From: Psychrobacter celer
GTDB lineage: Bacteria; Pseudomonadota; Gammaproteobacteria; Pseudomonadales; Moraxellaceae
Assembly: GCF_016107555.1 (NCBI RefSeq)
Contig: NZ_JABASU010000025.1
Coordinates: forward strand, 1-42,351
Direction: 5' to 3'
Length of the DNA stretch: 42,351 nucleotides
The translations under genes were made by a program, and so were the position numbers. Below the pieces are notes generated by a model. That model did no database searches. It was not told the origin of the DNA and worked only from the letters and a program-made list of their open reading frames with translations. Shown here in pieces: positions 8,468 through 16,967 of the stretch (its first letter is position 1; every line of letters begins with the position of its first letter).

Positions 8468-8493
8468 GCTTTTTGGCTGGGTAGTTATATACT
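8466..8493 (+). promoter_or_regulatory. Candidate folC promoter
   Basis: TTGCTT at 8466-8471 and TATACT at 8488-8493 are separated by 16 bp. They lie immediately after the accD terminator and about 43 bp before the folC ATG, which fits independent transcription of folC. Confidence 0.45.
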
Positions 8494-8535
8494 GTCTTCA
8501 GTTTTTATTTGATTATTTTTTGATAGGTTTTCTTC

Positions 8536-9903
8536 ATGTCTGACTCCTTAGTTGCTACCTCAAGTACGCCCGATAACCAGTCTAGTTTGACCGAATGGCT
8601 CAATTATATGCAGCAGATCCATGTGTCGGCGATTGACATGGGGCTGTCGCGCGTGTTGCCAGTGGCTGAGGCGCTAGGCTTGGTACAGTCCGCCAAAAAC
8701 GATGCTTATGTATTTACTGTAGCGGGCACCAATGGTAAAGGCTCAACGACCGCAGTGATTGCGCAAATGTGCCAAGCGGCAGGGTATAAAACGGCGTTGT
8801 ATCAATCACCGCATTTAAGCGTTTTTAATGAGCGGGTGCGCATCGATGGCGAGATGGTCAGCGATGAGACCTTAATCAATGCCTTTAGTAAGGTGGAGGC
8901 AGCGCGGCTGCAGTGCGATTTGACATTGTCGTTCTTTGAGATGACGACACTTGCTGCATTATTGATATTTGCCGAAGCAAACTGCGCGGTATGGGTATTA
9001 GAAGTGGGGCTGGGCGGTCGCTTGGATGTGGTCAATATCATCGATCCTGACATGGCGGTGATTACCAATATCGGTATCGATCATATCGATTGGTTGGGCG
9101 ACAATGTCGAGGATATCGGACGCGAAAAGGCAGGTATCTTGCGTGAGGATATCACGCTGATTTATGGGGCGACTACGATGCCAGATAGCGTGCAGCAGGC
9201 GATTGATCAGCATCAAGCGCGCTGCTATCAGGTTGAGCAGGACTTTGCTTACCAAAGCCTCGACTCAGCCACATGGCAGTATAGTAATGCCGCTGTCACG
9301 ATGCAACTACCACGCCCAGCATTGTCGCTTATGAACACTGCCAATGCCTTATCGGCTGTGCTAGCCAGTCCATTAGATATCGATATCAGTGCCATTGAGC
9401 AGGCGCTGCAGACAGTCAAGCTGGCAGGACGGTTTGATTACCGCCATACCCAGCAGCGTCATTGGCTATTTGATGTGGCGCACAATGAGCAAGGTGTCGA
9501 GTTTTTATTGACGCAGCTTGTACCGCTTTGGCAGCAGCACCTCGCCGAGCAGCACGAGTCTAAAGACAGTCATAGCGGCAGCCAACCTGCCAGCATCAAA
9601 ATGCTGTTTTCTATGTTAGGTGATAAAGATATCGACCATGTCGTCCAGCGCTTAAGCCAAGCTGGCTTGCCAATCAGCGAGTGGTTTATCGCGGAGATTG
9701 ACTATCCACGTGCCGCGAGTACCGAGCATTTATACAGCGTCCTGTCTCGCCATGTCGAGCAGACGCAGATACATCAGTTTGACAGATTAAAAGATGCCAC
9801 GCAAGCGGTGATGCAAGCGAGCAGCGCACAGGATCTCATCGTGGTGTGTGGCTCGTTTCATACCATCGGTGAGGCATTAGCGGCATTGACCACCGATCAG
9901 TGA
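8536..9903 (+). CDS. folC: Bifunctional folylpolyglutamate / dihydrofolate synthase
   Basis: This Mur-ligase-family enzyme adds glutamate to dihydropteroate and to tetrahydrofolates in an ATP-dependent reaction in the cytoplasm. The P-loop is GTNGKGS at residues 64-70. Other family motifs are the SPHL segment (substrate binding), EVGLGGRLDVVN, and TNIGIDHIDWLGDN followed by IGREKAGI. The C-terminal ligase domain has LAGRFDYR and FDVAHNEQG. It is 455 residues, slightly longer than the E. coli enzyme owing to a polar insert near residues 335-355. The position after accD is common in gammaproteobacteria. No T-run terminator was seen downstream; the palindromic repeat element at 9963-10032 may take that role. 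Confidence 0.96.
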   Translation: MSDSLVATSSTPDNQSSLTEWLNYMQQIHVSAIDMGLSRVLPVAEALGLVQSAKNDAYVFTVAGTNGKGSTTAVIAQMCQAAGYKTALYQSPHLSVFNERVRIDGEMVSDETLINAFSKVEAARLQCDLTLSFFEMTTLAALLIFAEANCAVWVLEVGLGGRLDVVNIIDPDMAVITNIGIDHIDWLGDNVEDIGREKAGILREDITLIYGATTMPDSVQQAIDQHQARCYQVEQDFAYQSLDSATWQYSNAAVTMQLPRPALSLMNTANALSAVLASPLDIDISAIEQALQTVKLAGRFDYRHTQQRHWLFDVAHNEQGVEFLLTQLVPLWQQHLAEQHESKDSHSGSQPASIKMLFSMLGDKDIDHVVQRLSQAGLPISEWFIAEIDYPRAASTEHLYSVLSRHVEQTQIHQFDRLKDATQAVMQASSAQDLIVVCGSFHTIGEALAALTTDQ

Positions 9904-9931
9904 TAATTGATGAAGTGACGACCCGTGATTA

Positions 9932-9976
9932 ATTATAGTCGATACACTGTAAAAATGTCATAGCGCTACTGGGATG
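9932..9976 (+). repeat. Dispersed repeat, copy 2
   Basis: This copy is inverted relative to positions 13-57, with one mismatch in 45 bp. Its right end, GCGCTACTGG, forms the left arm of the palindrome at 9963-10032. Confidence 0.8.
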
Positions 9977-10032
9977 AATTTTACGCAGCCTCTGGGAACG
10001 CAGCACGCAAGTAAAATTTATACCAGTAGCGC
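9963..10032. repeat. Long imperfect palindrome of the repeat element
   Basis: Two 22-bp arms (9963-9984 and 10011-10032) match at 20 of 22 positions as inverted repeats around a 26-nt spacer. Each ends outward in GCGCTACTGG or its complement. This is the architecture of a REP/MITE-like palindromic unit. A stable RNA or DNA hairpin is expected; no coding potential is visible. Confidence 0.75.
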
Positions 10033-10278
10033 GTTTAAATCCATAACAGTTTTACATTCAGCTAACTATAAAAGGACTTTGCTTTCGTGTTACGCTTAGC
10101 ACAAGTGTGATAGCAGACAGCGCGAAAAATATGCTTTATAATCAAAGTGATTGAAATATAGCGTATAACGCCAAAAAACTGACGGATGGGTAAACTTTTA
10201 GAGCCTTGCCCGCCAAGGTCTTAAAGCGATAGCTGCGCCGCTCAATCAACCTTATTACCAACTAAGAGACGTAAACGG

Positions 10279-11517
10279 ATGAACTTTTCGAGACAAGCCT
10301 TATTGGGCATTGGGATGATTATCGGCGGTAGCGTGATGCTATACGCTATGGTGCAACAAATCGGCGATAATAGTCAGCCTGCGCCGACCTTAGCGATGGT
10401 CGAAAGCTCAAGCACTGAGCAAACCACGCAGCCGCCATTGACAACAGACATCGAAACAGAAAAACGCATCTTGGCACAAAAACAAAAAGAGCGCGCCGCT
10501 CGCGTCGCAGAGCAAGAAAGACGTGCTCAGCAGTTTTTGATTGAGCAAGAAGCCGCTGAAGCTGAAGCACTGGCCAAAGCGCGCGCAGAAAGCCAGCAAT
10601 ATATAACAAATACTACCGCTGCTGACGATAGCGACAGCGCCGCGGCTAAGAAAAAAGACGATACCGCTTCGGCGACAGCAAGCCTTGAAGGTACGGAAAG
10701 TTCTGAAAGCGCTGATAGCAATACGGCGCAAGCCGCCGCAGCTGAAAAATTAAAAACTGCCCAGCAGCAAGAAGCCAAACGTCAAGCCGCTCTCAAAGAG
10801 CAACAAGCCGCCAAAGAATTGGCACAGCGGCAACAGCAAGCGGAACAAGCAAAGCAACAAGCAGAAGCCAAACGTCAAGCAGAAGCTGAGCGTCAGGCTG
10901 CCGAGAAGACCGCTGCAAAAAAGCAAGCGGCTGAAAAAGCTGCCGAAGCCGCCAAAAAAGAGCCGCCCAAATCCCCTACTGACTATGAAGTCAAACGAGG
11001 CGACGGCCTGATTAAACTTGCCAGGCAGTATAACGTACCGGTGGAAGCGCTGGCTCAGGCAAATAATATGTCACCCTCGACCTCACTGCAGCTGGGTCAG
11101 ACACTGACTATTCCCTCACGCAAACAAGTACAGCGTCTAGAGCGAGAAGCAGCGGCAGCCGAAAAAGCGCGTGAAGCGAAGCGCAAAAAAGAAGAAGCAT
11201 TGGCAAAAAAGTCAGCAGAGGCCAAACGTGATGCGCAGCAAAAACTGCGTGATGCCCGCCAACAGGTCAAGGAAACCGATGCCAAAGGAAGCTTTGGGGT
11301 GCAAGTCGCACTTGCCAATGATCAGGCCAAAGCAGATGAATTGGCCAAAAAGTTTCAGGCAGCAGGGTATCAAGTAAAGACCAGTCCGACCAGTCGCGGT
11401 GTCCGCGTCATCGTCGGTCCTGAGCGCGGTAAAGTGGCAGCGCTGGCGCTCAAAGACAAGATCAACAGCGACCCTAAAGTAAACACCACCAGCGCTTGGG
11501 TATTATACTGGCGCTAA
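10279..11517 (+). CDS. LysM and SPOR domain cell-envelope protein
   Basis: This 412-residue protein is predicted to be anchored in the inner membrane by residues 6-26, with the rest in the periplasm. A long Ala/Gln/Glu/Lys-rich, largely helical region (about 60-230) resembles the spacer of TolA. It is followed by a LysM domain (235-279, YEVKRGDGLIKLARQYNV to LGQTLTIPS), a second charged helix (282-335), and a C-terminal SPOR domain (336-412). Both LysM and SPOR domains bind peptidoglycan; SPOR targets denuded glycan at division sites. The role is therefore probably in envelope constriction or murein binding, which is inference. SPOR proteins next to folC are common (DedD position). A good intrinsic terminator follows. 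Confidence 0.85.
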   Translation: MNFSRQALLGIGMIIGGSVMLYAMVQQIGDNSQPAPTLAMVESSSTEQTTQPPLTTDIETEKRILAQKQKERAARVAEQERRAQQFLIEQEAAEAEALAKARAESQQYITNTTAADDSDSAAAKKKDDTASATASLEGTESSESADSNTAQAAAAEKLKTAQQQEAKRQAALKEQQAAKELAQRQQQAEQAKQQAEAKRQAEAERQAAEKTAAKKQAAEKAAEAAKKEPPKSPTDYEVKRGDGLIKLARQYNVPVEALAQANNMSPSTSLQLGQTLTIPSRKQVQRLEREAAAAEKAREAKRKKEEALAKKSAEAKRDAQQKLRDARQQVKETDAKGSFGVQVALANDQAKADELAKKFQAAGYQVKTSPTSRGVRVIVGPERGKVAALALKDKINSDPKVNTTSAWVLYWR

Positions 11518-11594
11518 GCCGCGACTAATGTATCGCCATTGGTAGTGAGTGCTGGTAGTGGGTATAGACGCCTTCGCTGTTTCTATGGTATGAG

Positions 11595-11630
11595 AAAACA
11601 CGACACTAGATGTCGTGTTTTTTGTTTTAT
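11595..11630 (+). terminator. Intrinsic terminator after the LysM-SPOR gene
   Basis: AAAACACGACA and TGTCGTGTTTT form a perfect 11-bp stem with a CTAGA loop, followed by a T-rich tract. The A-run on the left arm makes it potentially bidirectional. Confidence 0.88.
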
Positions 11631-11803
11631 TGATTGCTCGGCTGGGTAGGTTTCGCTACCATGCTGCGCATTTATTCTGTTTTTGTATCACCTGTCAGCC
11701 TAAAAAGGTTGACCTGCCGTGATTATTCAAATACCCAGCTGTGCTTGTGAACCGTCGCAGCTGGAACTTGGGTAATCACTTGTTTATTTTATAAGGTAAA
11801 ACC

Positions 11804-12334
11804 ATGTCGTTTGGCGTTGTATTTTTAATATTGGCCGTTGGGTTTTTAGGGCTAATTACGTTACCAAAACTATCCTCAAAGCGTCAAAGCACCGAGCCTG
11901 AGCCAAAGCCTGTGCGCGGTGATGAGTTGACCATTTGGCCATTTGCACCGATGCCTATCATGACTGATACTGAGGTGATTTTTTTTAAAAAATTAAAAAA
12001 TGCCTTGCCCGAGTATCACATATTTGTGCAGGTGCAGCTGTCGCGAATCATTGAAGCCAATAGCGATGAGACCTCCGAGCGTAGCTTTTGGTTTAACCGC
12101 ATTTGTCGTCAGAGTGTCGATTATGTCATCGTCGATATCGACGCGCAGACCACCTTAATGGCTATCGAGCTTGATGATTGGACACATAGCAGCAAATCAC
12201 GCCAAAAAGCCGATGACAAAAAGAACAAAGCCCTTGCTAGCGCAGGTATTCCTATCGTGCGCTTTCACGCTGAGCGTATGCCAAGCGCGGATATGCTCAG
12301 ATATGAGCTGATGCAGGTGATTGAGAACTATTGA
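11804..12334 (+). CDS. DUF2726 domain protein with N-terminal membrane anchor
   Basis: This 176-residue protein has one membrane segment (about 3-20), a short polar linker and a DUF2726 domain (about 48-170). The domain shows VDYVIVDIDAQT followed by MAIELDDWTH and then KNKALASAGIPIVRFHAE, a pattern like a PD-(D/E)XK nuclease fold with D and E-x-D positions present. DUF2726 proteins are often annotated as nuclease- or topoisomerase-like, but activity has not been shown and I claim none. AAGG 7 nt before the ATG supports the start. The gene stands alone between terminator-bounded units; a 7-bp inverted repeat (CCAGCTG/CAGCTGG, 11735-11764) lies in its upstream region. Confidence 0.75.
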   Translation: MSFGVVFLILAVGFLGLITLPKLSSKRQSTEPEPKPVRGDELTIWPFAPMPIMTDTEVIFFKKLKNALPEYHIFVQVQLSRIIEANSDETSERSFWFNRICRQSVDYVIVDIDAQTTLMAIELDDWTHSSKSRQKADDKKNKALASAGIPIVRFHAERMPSADMLRYELMQVIENY

Positions 12335-12604
12335 GACAAGGCTCATTCAGTATTAACTATTGAGTATGAGTGACTGACTATCAAAGTGAAGTAGGGTAAT
12401 GAGTATTATGAAAAGAATTATATATTCTTAAAAACTTGTAGACTAATATCATAGTTAGTTGTAATATCCTGTTAACAAAAGCAAACTTTAGTTTCTTTGT
12501 TCCGTTTCTATAAAAGTTTTTCATTATCACTTGTGGTGCGGAATATAAAATAATCTGAAACAGAATAGTCTCTTATAAAGGCGTCTGACGTAAAGGATGT
12601 TGCA

Positions 12605-14065
12605 ATGAAATTTTTTAAACTTTCGGTACTAGCCTTAGCCACTACTCTAGCACTCAGCGCTTGCGGCGATGACAATGATAGTAACACTTCTACTAATAAC
12701 GGCTCAGGCACGCCCGGAATTCCGAGTCAGCCACCTGTTGATAATAGTTTGTCTGATCTTGAGCAAGCCAAAGAGATGATACGTACTGCTAAGCTTTTTG
12801 TTAGTGATAATCAAGCAGTTACTCAAGCCTATGAGGGTGCTAGCGCTATTATTACAGACCAACAAGACGATCGACTTGGCTATGCTTTAGATGTACCAAA
12901 TGATCTTTTTTATTATATGCAAGAAAACAATCTCTCAAAACTAACCGCAGCAAATATCATAGCATTAGCTAATGATGAAGCGTTTGCGGTTGCTTTAGGT
13001 AATATCGCTCTATTACCAGCAGCAGATTTCTTAGCGACTTTGAATAGCGATGGTCAGTTTGCTTTAACGGGAACCACTGAGGTAGAGATTGAAGATTATG
13101 AGTATGATTACAACTCGCAAACGGGTCAGTTTGAAGAAATAGTTACGGTTGATGATACTTTTGACCTAAGTTTCGATGGTTATCAAAATGCTTTGAGCTC
13201 AAACACGAGCACTGATAACTTCAAAGGTAGTATTGGTTTTAAGAGTATTAAGATTGGTACTGGCAAAGAAGCGGTACTATTAAGTTCAACAACCAAAGGC
13301 GCGTCTGTCAATGGCCAGTTTAGCGAAAAAGTCACTTTCAATGATGAGTTTGATTTTGCTGAAGCCAATGCGGCGGGTGTCACCCTCGAAAAAGGCGTGA
13401 TTACTTTAGCTAAGCTAAGATTAGAAGCCAATGATAGCGTTATCGAAGCGAGAAACTTTGCCATCGAAATCATGGATATTAGCAAAGAGCTTGCCAATGG
13501 CACCCTAGCGGTACGCACTATACCTTATAAGATTGATCTGACTGGTCAAATGATTAAGCAAAAACCGGCAACTAACGTAACGCTTACCCTGAATGCTCTT
13601 GCTAACGCCGATGATATCAAGAAGTTTATCACTGTAGATAACACGGGTAATATTGTAGAGGGCGCTGGCAGTTTTGTAGGCATGGAGGTGCTACTCGCTA
13701 TCAAAGGCGATGTCAGCAAAAACGCTCAATTGACCATTCCACTTGACTTCCAAGCTCAGCTTGAGCGTACGGCTCGCAATACTATTGAGCTTAAAGGCTT
13801 AACTGCCAGCGTGGATAGCAAGACTCTATATGTAACGGGCGAATCTAATTTGAACGACGACTATGGCGTAGTAAGCAGCCAGTTTGTCATCAAACAAAAT
13901 AATGCTTCTATCACTCTAAATGTCGATGAGGATAACGACTTTATCACCGATAATAATGGTAAGCTTGGCGATATCATCGTCAATGGTAAAGACTTTGGCG
14001 ATCTGATGGATAATGATGGTAAAATCACGGCCAAATTTAGCGATAACAGCTTAATTGTTTTATAA
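12605..14065 (+). CDS. Predicted lipoprotein of unknown function
   Basis: This 486-residue secreted lipoprotein has a classic signal: positively charged start, hydrophobic core and lipobox LSAC with Cys20 as the acylated residue. A low-complexity D/N/S/T/G/P linker follows (about 21-50). The rest alternates short beta-rich stretches with acidic residues, suggesting a repetitive beta structure. The C-terminus (about 440-480) is rich in D, N and G (DEDNDFITDNNGK), which could bind calcium. I recognise no family. AAGGA lies 8 nt upstream of the ATG. It is followed by a terminator and then by a predicted outer-membrane beta-barrel gene in the same direction, so the two may act together, but they look like separate transcription units. 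Confidence 0.65.
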   Translation: MKFFKLSVLALATTLALSACGDDNDSNTSTNNGSGTPGIPSQPPVDNSLSDLEQAKEMIRTAKLFVSDNQAVTQAYEGASAIITDQQDDRLGYALDVPNDLFYYMQENNLSKLTAANIIALANDEAFAVALGNIALLPAADFLATLNSDGQFALTGTTEVEIEDYEYDYNSQTGQFEEIVTVDDTFDLSFDGYQNALSSNTSTDNFKGSIGFKSIKIGTGKEAVLLSSTTKGASVNGQFSEKVTFNDEFDFAEANAAGVTLEKGVITLAKLRLEANDSVIEARNFAIEIMDISKELANGTLAVRTIPYKIDLTGQMIKQKPATNVTLTLNALANADDIKKFITVDNTGNIVEGAGSFVGMEVLLAIKGDVSKNAQLTIPLDFQAQLERTARNTIELKGLTASVDSKTLYVTGESNLNDDYGVVSSQFVIKQNNASITLNVDEDNDFITDNNGKLGDIIVNGKDFGDLMDNDGKITAKFSDNSLIVL

Positions 14066-14144
14066 CAATATAGATTAAACATGACTCTTTAAGGGTTTTG
14101 AGATCTATTTAACTATTAAAGATGTTAAAAAGACAGTAAGATTT

Positions 14145-14176
14145 AAAAGAGACAGTAAGGCCTGTCTCTTTTTTTG
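14145..14176 (+). terminator. Intrinsic terminator after the lipoprotein gene
   Basis: AAAAGAGACAG pairs perfectly with CTGTCTCTTTT around a 6-nt loop and runs into seven or more T residues. It lies 80 bp after the lipoprotein stop and only about 35 bp before the next gene, which therefore needs its own promoter or readthrough. Confidence 0.88.
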
Positions 14177-14208
14177 CTTTCTAAAATCTATCGCTTGTTA
14201 CCTATGGA

Positions 14209-15471
14209 ATGTCCATGATCTCCTCAAGACTATTTGTAGCTTTACGTGCAACTTGGCAACCATTAATACGTTATCGATCTGAGAACGCAATTACTTCTAT
14301 AGCATTGATAGGCTTAGGATCGAGCTTATCGATAGCTGCTACTGCGCAGGAGTCTAGTTTACTTGAGAGTAAAGCGGCAACTTCTCTATCCACCAATCTC
14401 TATGCTAATCAAATATCAACGCAAAAGACCAAAGTAGAGTTTGAGGTGTTGGCGAGCGCAGATAGTCCCGCTCAGCCTATTACCGCTTTTATCGATGACT
14501 GGGATGCGCCTTTGGAGTCAGGCGAGCATGCTTACGTACAAGGACGACTGGCGCTAACGGTACAACCTGCACATAGCGTCATTAGCTATGGGTTAGCTTG
14601 GCGCTATGATTACCTTATGGAATTTAGCGAGGAGACCGCAGAGGTCTATTGGCAGTATGAAAACAAGCAAAATCCTACACAGAGTAAATCGTATTCGTTA
14701 TTTTTAAAAGCTAAGCATAACGAAAGATTTGGCGCCAATATTGGGTTTACTCAGTCTATAGCTGCTGATTGGCAAGTAACTGCGAAAGCTAATCTCTGGC
14801 AGGGGTTACATGCTTTAGACGGTAAGGTCACGGGTAATCTAAGCAACCGGATTTTAGCAGATAGTGAGCTTAACAATATTAGAGATACTATTGATAAAGC
14901 AGATGCTTATCTGGATTATTATTATGACAAGCCGGCGCTAGGGGAGGAGAATCTAGGCTGGAATCCTGCTCAGCCGTCGGGTTATGGCTACTCCATTGAT
15001 TTAAACTTAACAGGTAAGTTCTCAGATAAGACTTGGCTTAATATTCGCGGTTATGATGTCCTTGGGCGTATGCGCTGGAAGGATATGCCAAGCACTCGTT
15101 ATGCACTTGACTATGACGTTGATGGTCGACCATTATATAGTCTAGAAGGTCAGCTTGAGACCAAGGATATCACGCAGACGCTGCCATGGCGGGTTGAGGG
15201 CAGTCTTATGCACCAACTCGATGATCAATGGCAATTAGGCTTGCAAGGTCAAGTCAATGAGGTGCAAGACTTATATCAACTATCCGCAGGTTATCTGCTC
15301 AATAATTATCGCTATCCTTTTATGCTTACCGCATTGGTTGAGCCGCAGACGCAGGCGCTTGGACTGGCATTAGATAGTCGTTATGGCGGTATAAAAGTGC
15401 TCACCGATGATTTGGATTCACAGAAGGCCAAGCGTAGTGAAATTAGCTTATACGGGCGTTATGCTTGGTAG
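14209..15471 (+). CDS. Predicted outer-membrane beta-barrel protein
   Basis: This 420-residue protein has an N-terminal signal-like region: a basic stretch to about residue 26, then a hydrophobic segment ending near ATAQES at 44-49. The mature part has many short amphipathic strands with aromatic girdle residues (for example VISYGLAWRYDYLMEF and SLFLKAKHNERFGANIGF). The C-terminus is RSEISLYGRYAW, an aromatic end as expected for BAM-dependent barrels. I do not recognise the family. The start is uncertain: the ribosome binding site is weak and a second ATG lies at 14215. The gene lies just after a terminator and next to a lipoprotein gene. A role as a porin, export component or lipoprotein partner is possible but unproven. 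Confidence 0.65.
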   Translation: MSMISSRLFVALRATWQPLIRYRSENAITSIALIGLGSSLSIAATAQESSLLESKAATSLSTNLYANQISTQKTKVEFEVLASADSPAQPITAFIDDWDAPLESGEHAYVQGRLALTVQPAHSVISYGLAWRYDYLMEFSEETAEVYWQYENKQNPTQSKSYSLFLKAKHNERFGANIGFTQSIAADWQVTAKANLWQGLHALDGKVTGNLSNRILADSELNNIRDTIDKADAYLDYYYDKPALGEENLGWNPAQPSGYGYSIDLNLTGKFSDKTWLNIRGYDVLGRMRWKDMPSTRYALDYDVDGRPLYSLEGQLETKDITQTLPWRVEGSLMHQLDDQWQLGLQGQVNEVQDLYQLSAGYLLNNYRYPFMLTALVEPQTQALGLALDSRYGGIKVLTDDLDSQKAKRSEISLYGRYAW

Positions 15472-15482
15472 AATAAATCAGC

Positions 15483-16448
15483 TTAGCTACTAGCGCTCAC
15501 ATAAGGGTAAATCACCAATGGGCGCTCTTCTATGAAGTATAACCCTGTTTTAGGTGGCTGTCCCGTTGACCCTAGTGGCAGACCAGATAACGACTGATGC
15601 TCGTCATAAAAGTCGCGCTTGGTGAACCACTCAATATAGTGGGCTTGGCGTAGCGAGTTTTTATCGAGATGAGCAAGAGTAGTTTCATCGTTTATATCAC
15701 ACCATTCATGCAGCGGAAAGCTGGGCGTTAGCCAATCTGGTTTATTAAAGCCATAGATATTGAGCGGCAAAAAAAAGCGGCCTTTGATAATACCGTAGCG
15801 TTTGTCGATTTTTACTTGCCCGTGATCAGCGGTATCGACCCACACAGCGCGGAACTGCTTGGTCTGCATGTGGGTCATTTTGCGCTGTAAGTTATCATTG
15901 GAATTGATACCGACCCAGTTTGCAGGCTCAAACGGCGGTGCCCCCATAAAAAACTTGATCGCCAGCTCCCAGTGTTCGGTCAGATTGTCCTGATGATTGT
16001 ATAAAATCAGATCCAGCTCGCCCGTTGTCTGTTTGCCGTTATACAACTGCACATTGTTAGCAAGCGTCTCGTACGGATGTAATTTGCGCACAAAGCCATC
16101 TTCTAGCCAAAATGATAACAATCCCTCAAAGTGAAAACCTAAGCGATTGGGACTGGGACGTGCCAGTAGATATCGCGTCAGCGCCTGATACGCATTGGTG
16201 GTATCGAGTTCCTCTAAGCGCGTCTGATAGGCTGCAAACTGCTGCTGCCAAAAGTGCGCGCTATGGACCGACACGGTATGTGTGTTCTGATGCGGCGCAA
16301 CGTCCAACCACTTTGTTAAGACAGTGGGGCAGGCCAGCACATAAGCCAAATCGCGCACATAAGGGCGCCGATAGGCTTCCCACGGTGCGGTATGTAGATA
16401 AGTAAACGGGCCATGAGCCGTCGGCTCGATCATAGGATAAACCATCAT
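15483..16448 (-). CDS. DUF1853 family protein
   Basis: This 321-residue protein matches the DUF1853 pattern: YRRPYVRDLAYVLACP near the N-terminus, FHFEGLLSFWL, then GELDLILYN followed about 10 residues later by HWELAIKFF. The D and E-x-x-K-like positions resemble a PD-(D/E)XK nuclease core, the clan to which DUF1853 is usually assigned. A conserved middle region follows (MTHMQTKQFRAVWV and KGRFFLPLN). No activity is established. It converges with the beta-barrel gene, with 11 bp between them, and diverges from the YdhR-like pseudogene. The start is uncertain, as two consecutive Met codons and a third at 16433 lack a strong ribosome binding site. Confidence 0.75.
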   Translation of the reverse strand: MMVYPMIEPTAHGPFTYLHTAPWEAYRRPYVRDLAYVLACPTVLTKWLDVAPHQNTHTVSVHSAHFWQQQFAAYQTRLEELDTTNAYQALTRYLLARPSPNRLGFHFEGLLSFWLEDGFVRKLHPYETLANNVQLYNGKQTTGELDLILYNHQDNLTEHWELAIKFFMGAPPFEPANWVGINSNDNLQRKMTHMQTKQFRAVWVDTADHGQVKIDKRYGIIKGRFFLPLNIYGFNKPDWLTPSFPLHEWCDINDETTLAHLDKNSLRQAHYIEWFTKRDFYDEHQSLSGLPLGSTGQPPKTGLYFIEERPLVIYPYVSASS

Positions 16449-16536
16449 TACAGTGTACGTTTACCCTAGCGGCTCATGTACCAAAAGTCTATAGTCAATC
16501 GATGACGTATTATATTATGCTAAAACTGCAACTGCC

Positions 16537-16556
16537 TGGCCGCTAATGGGCGGCCA
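16537..16556. repeat. Hairpin upstream of the YdhR-like pseudogene
   Basis: TGGCCGC and GCGGCCA form a perfect 7-bp GC-rich stem around a 6-nt loop, without a T-run. It lies about 30 bp before the pseudogene start and may be a leftover 5' leader structure. Confidence 0.4.
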
Positions 16557-16587
16557 TTTACCCATCTTATATGATGAGGAATACGCC

Positions 16588-16889
16588 ATGAAATACCTAT
16601 TACAAATCGACTTTCCCTATAGTGGGCCTTTTGGTCACTAGTTCTTTGCCGCGATGAAAGAGCTGGCCGCTGATATCGCAAACGAGAGCGGTCTGGTCTA
16701 TAAACTATGGACAGAAAATAAAGACACGCAAGAAGCGGGTGGTATTTATGTGTTTGATAACTTAGATGACGCTAATCGGTATTTGGCCAAGCATACCGAG
16801 CGCTTAGAGTCGTTTGGGTTTACAGGCACAAGTCTAAAGTGTTTGTCATCAATGAAGCGCTGAGCGCAATTACGAAGGCATCTTTGTAG
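16588..16889 (+). pseudogene. YdhR-like monooxygenase-family protein, disrupted
   Basis: Translation from the ATG at 16588 (GAGGA ribosome binding site upstream) gives MKYLLQIDFPYSGPFG and then a TAG stop at 16639. The same frame continues with MKELAADIANESGL, YKLWTENKDTQEAGGIYVF and NRYLAKHTERLESFG, the body of a YdhR-type small dimeric ferredoxin-like protein of about 100 residues. Near 16835-16842 the frame is lost. Adding one A in CTAAAG restores VFVINEALSAITKASL, ending at TAG 16887. One nonsense codon plus one frameshift in a 100-codon gene indicate recent decay, unless there are two sequencing errors. An internal ATG at 16654 could still start a short 69-residue product. Confidence 0.85.
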
Positions 16890-16914
16890 TATTTAGTAAG
16901 AAGTTATTAACTAT

Positions 16915-16951
16915 AAAAAAGCCAACCATTGATAGCAATGGTTGACTTTTT
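16915..16951 (-). terminator. Bidirectional terminator downstream of tRNA-Pro
   Basis: CAACCATTG and CAATGGTTG form a perfect 9-bp stem with an ATAG loop, extended past one mismatch by an A-run/T-run pair. On the minus strand it ends the tRNA-Pro transcript 17 bp after the CCA; on the plus strand it could end the pseudogene transcript. Confidence 0.85.
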
Positions 16952-16967
16952 CTTTAACTACGATGTT

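Larger units (their letters stand above)
9904..10278. other. folC to LysM-SPOR intergenic region with repeat element
   Basis: This 375-bp region holds the second copy of the dispersed repeat (9932-9976) overlapping a long imperfect palindrome (9963-10032). The remaining 250 bp show no gene I can support. The LysM-SPOR gene at its end has an AAGAGACG ribosome binding site; its promoter was not assigned. Confidence 0.7.

Noticed and set aside
11735..11764. CCAGCTG/CAGCTGG inverted repeat as a terminator
   Set aside because: The stem is only 7 bp with a 16-nt loop and no T-run. It may be a weak operator, but nothing supports a call.
12400..12430. Seven-codon frame before the lipoprotein as a leader peptide
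   Set aside because: Too short, with no ribosome binding site or associated structure.
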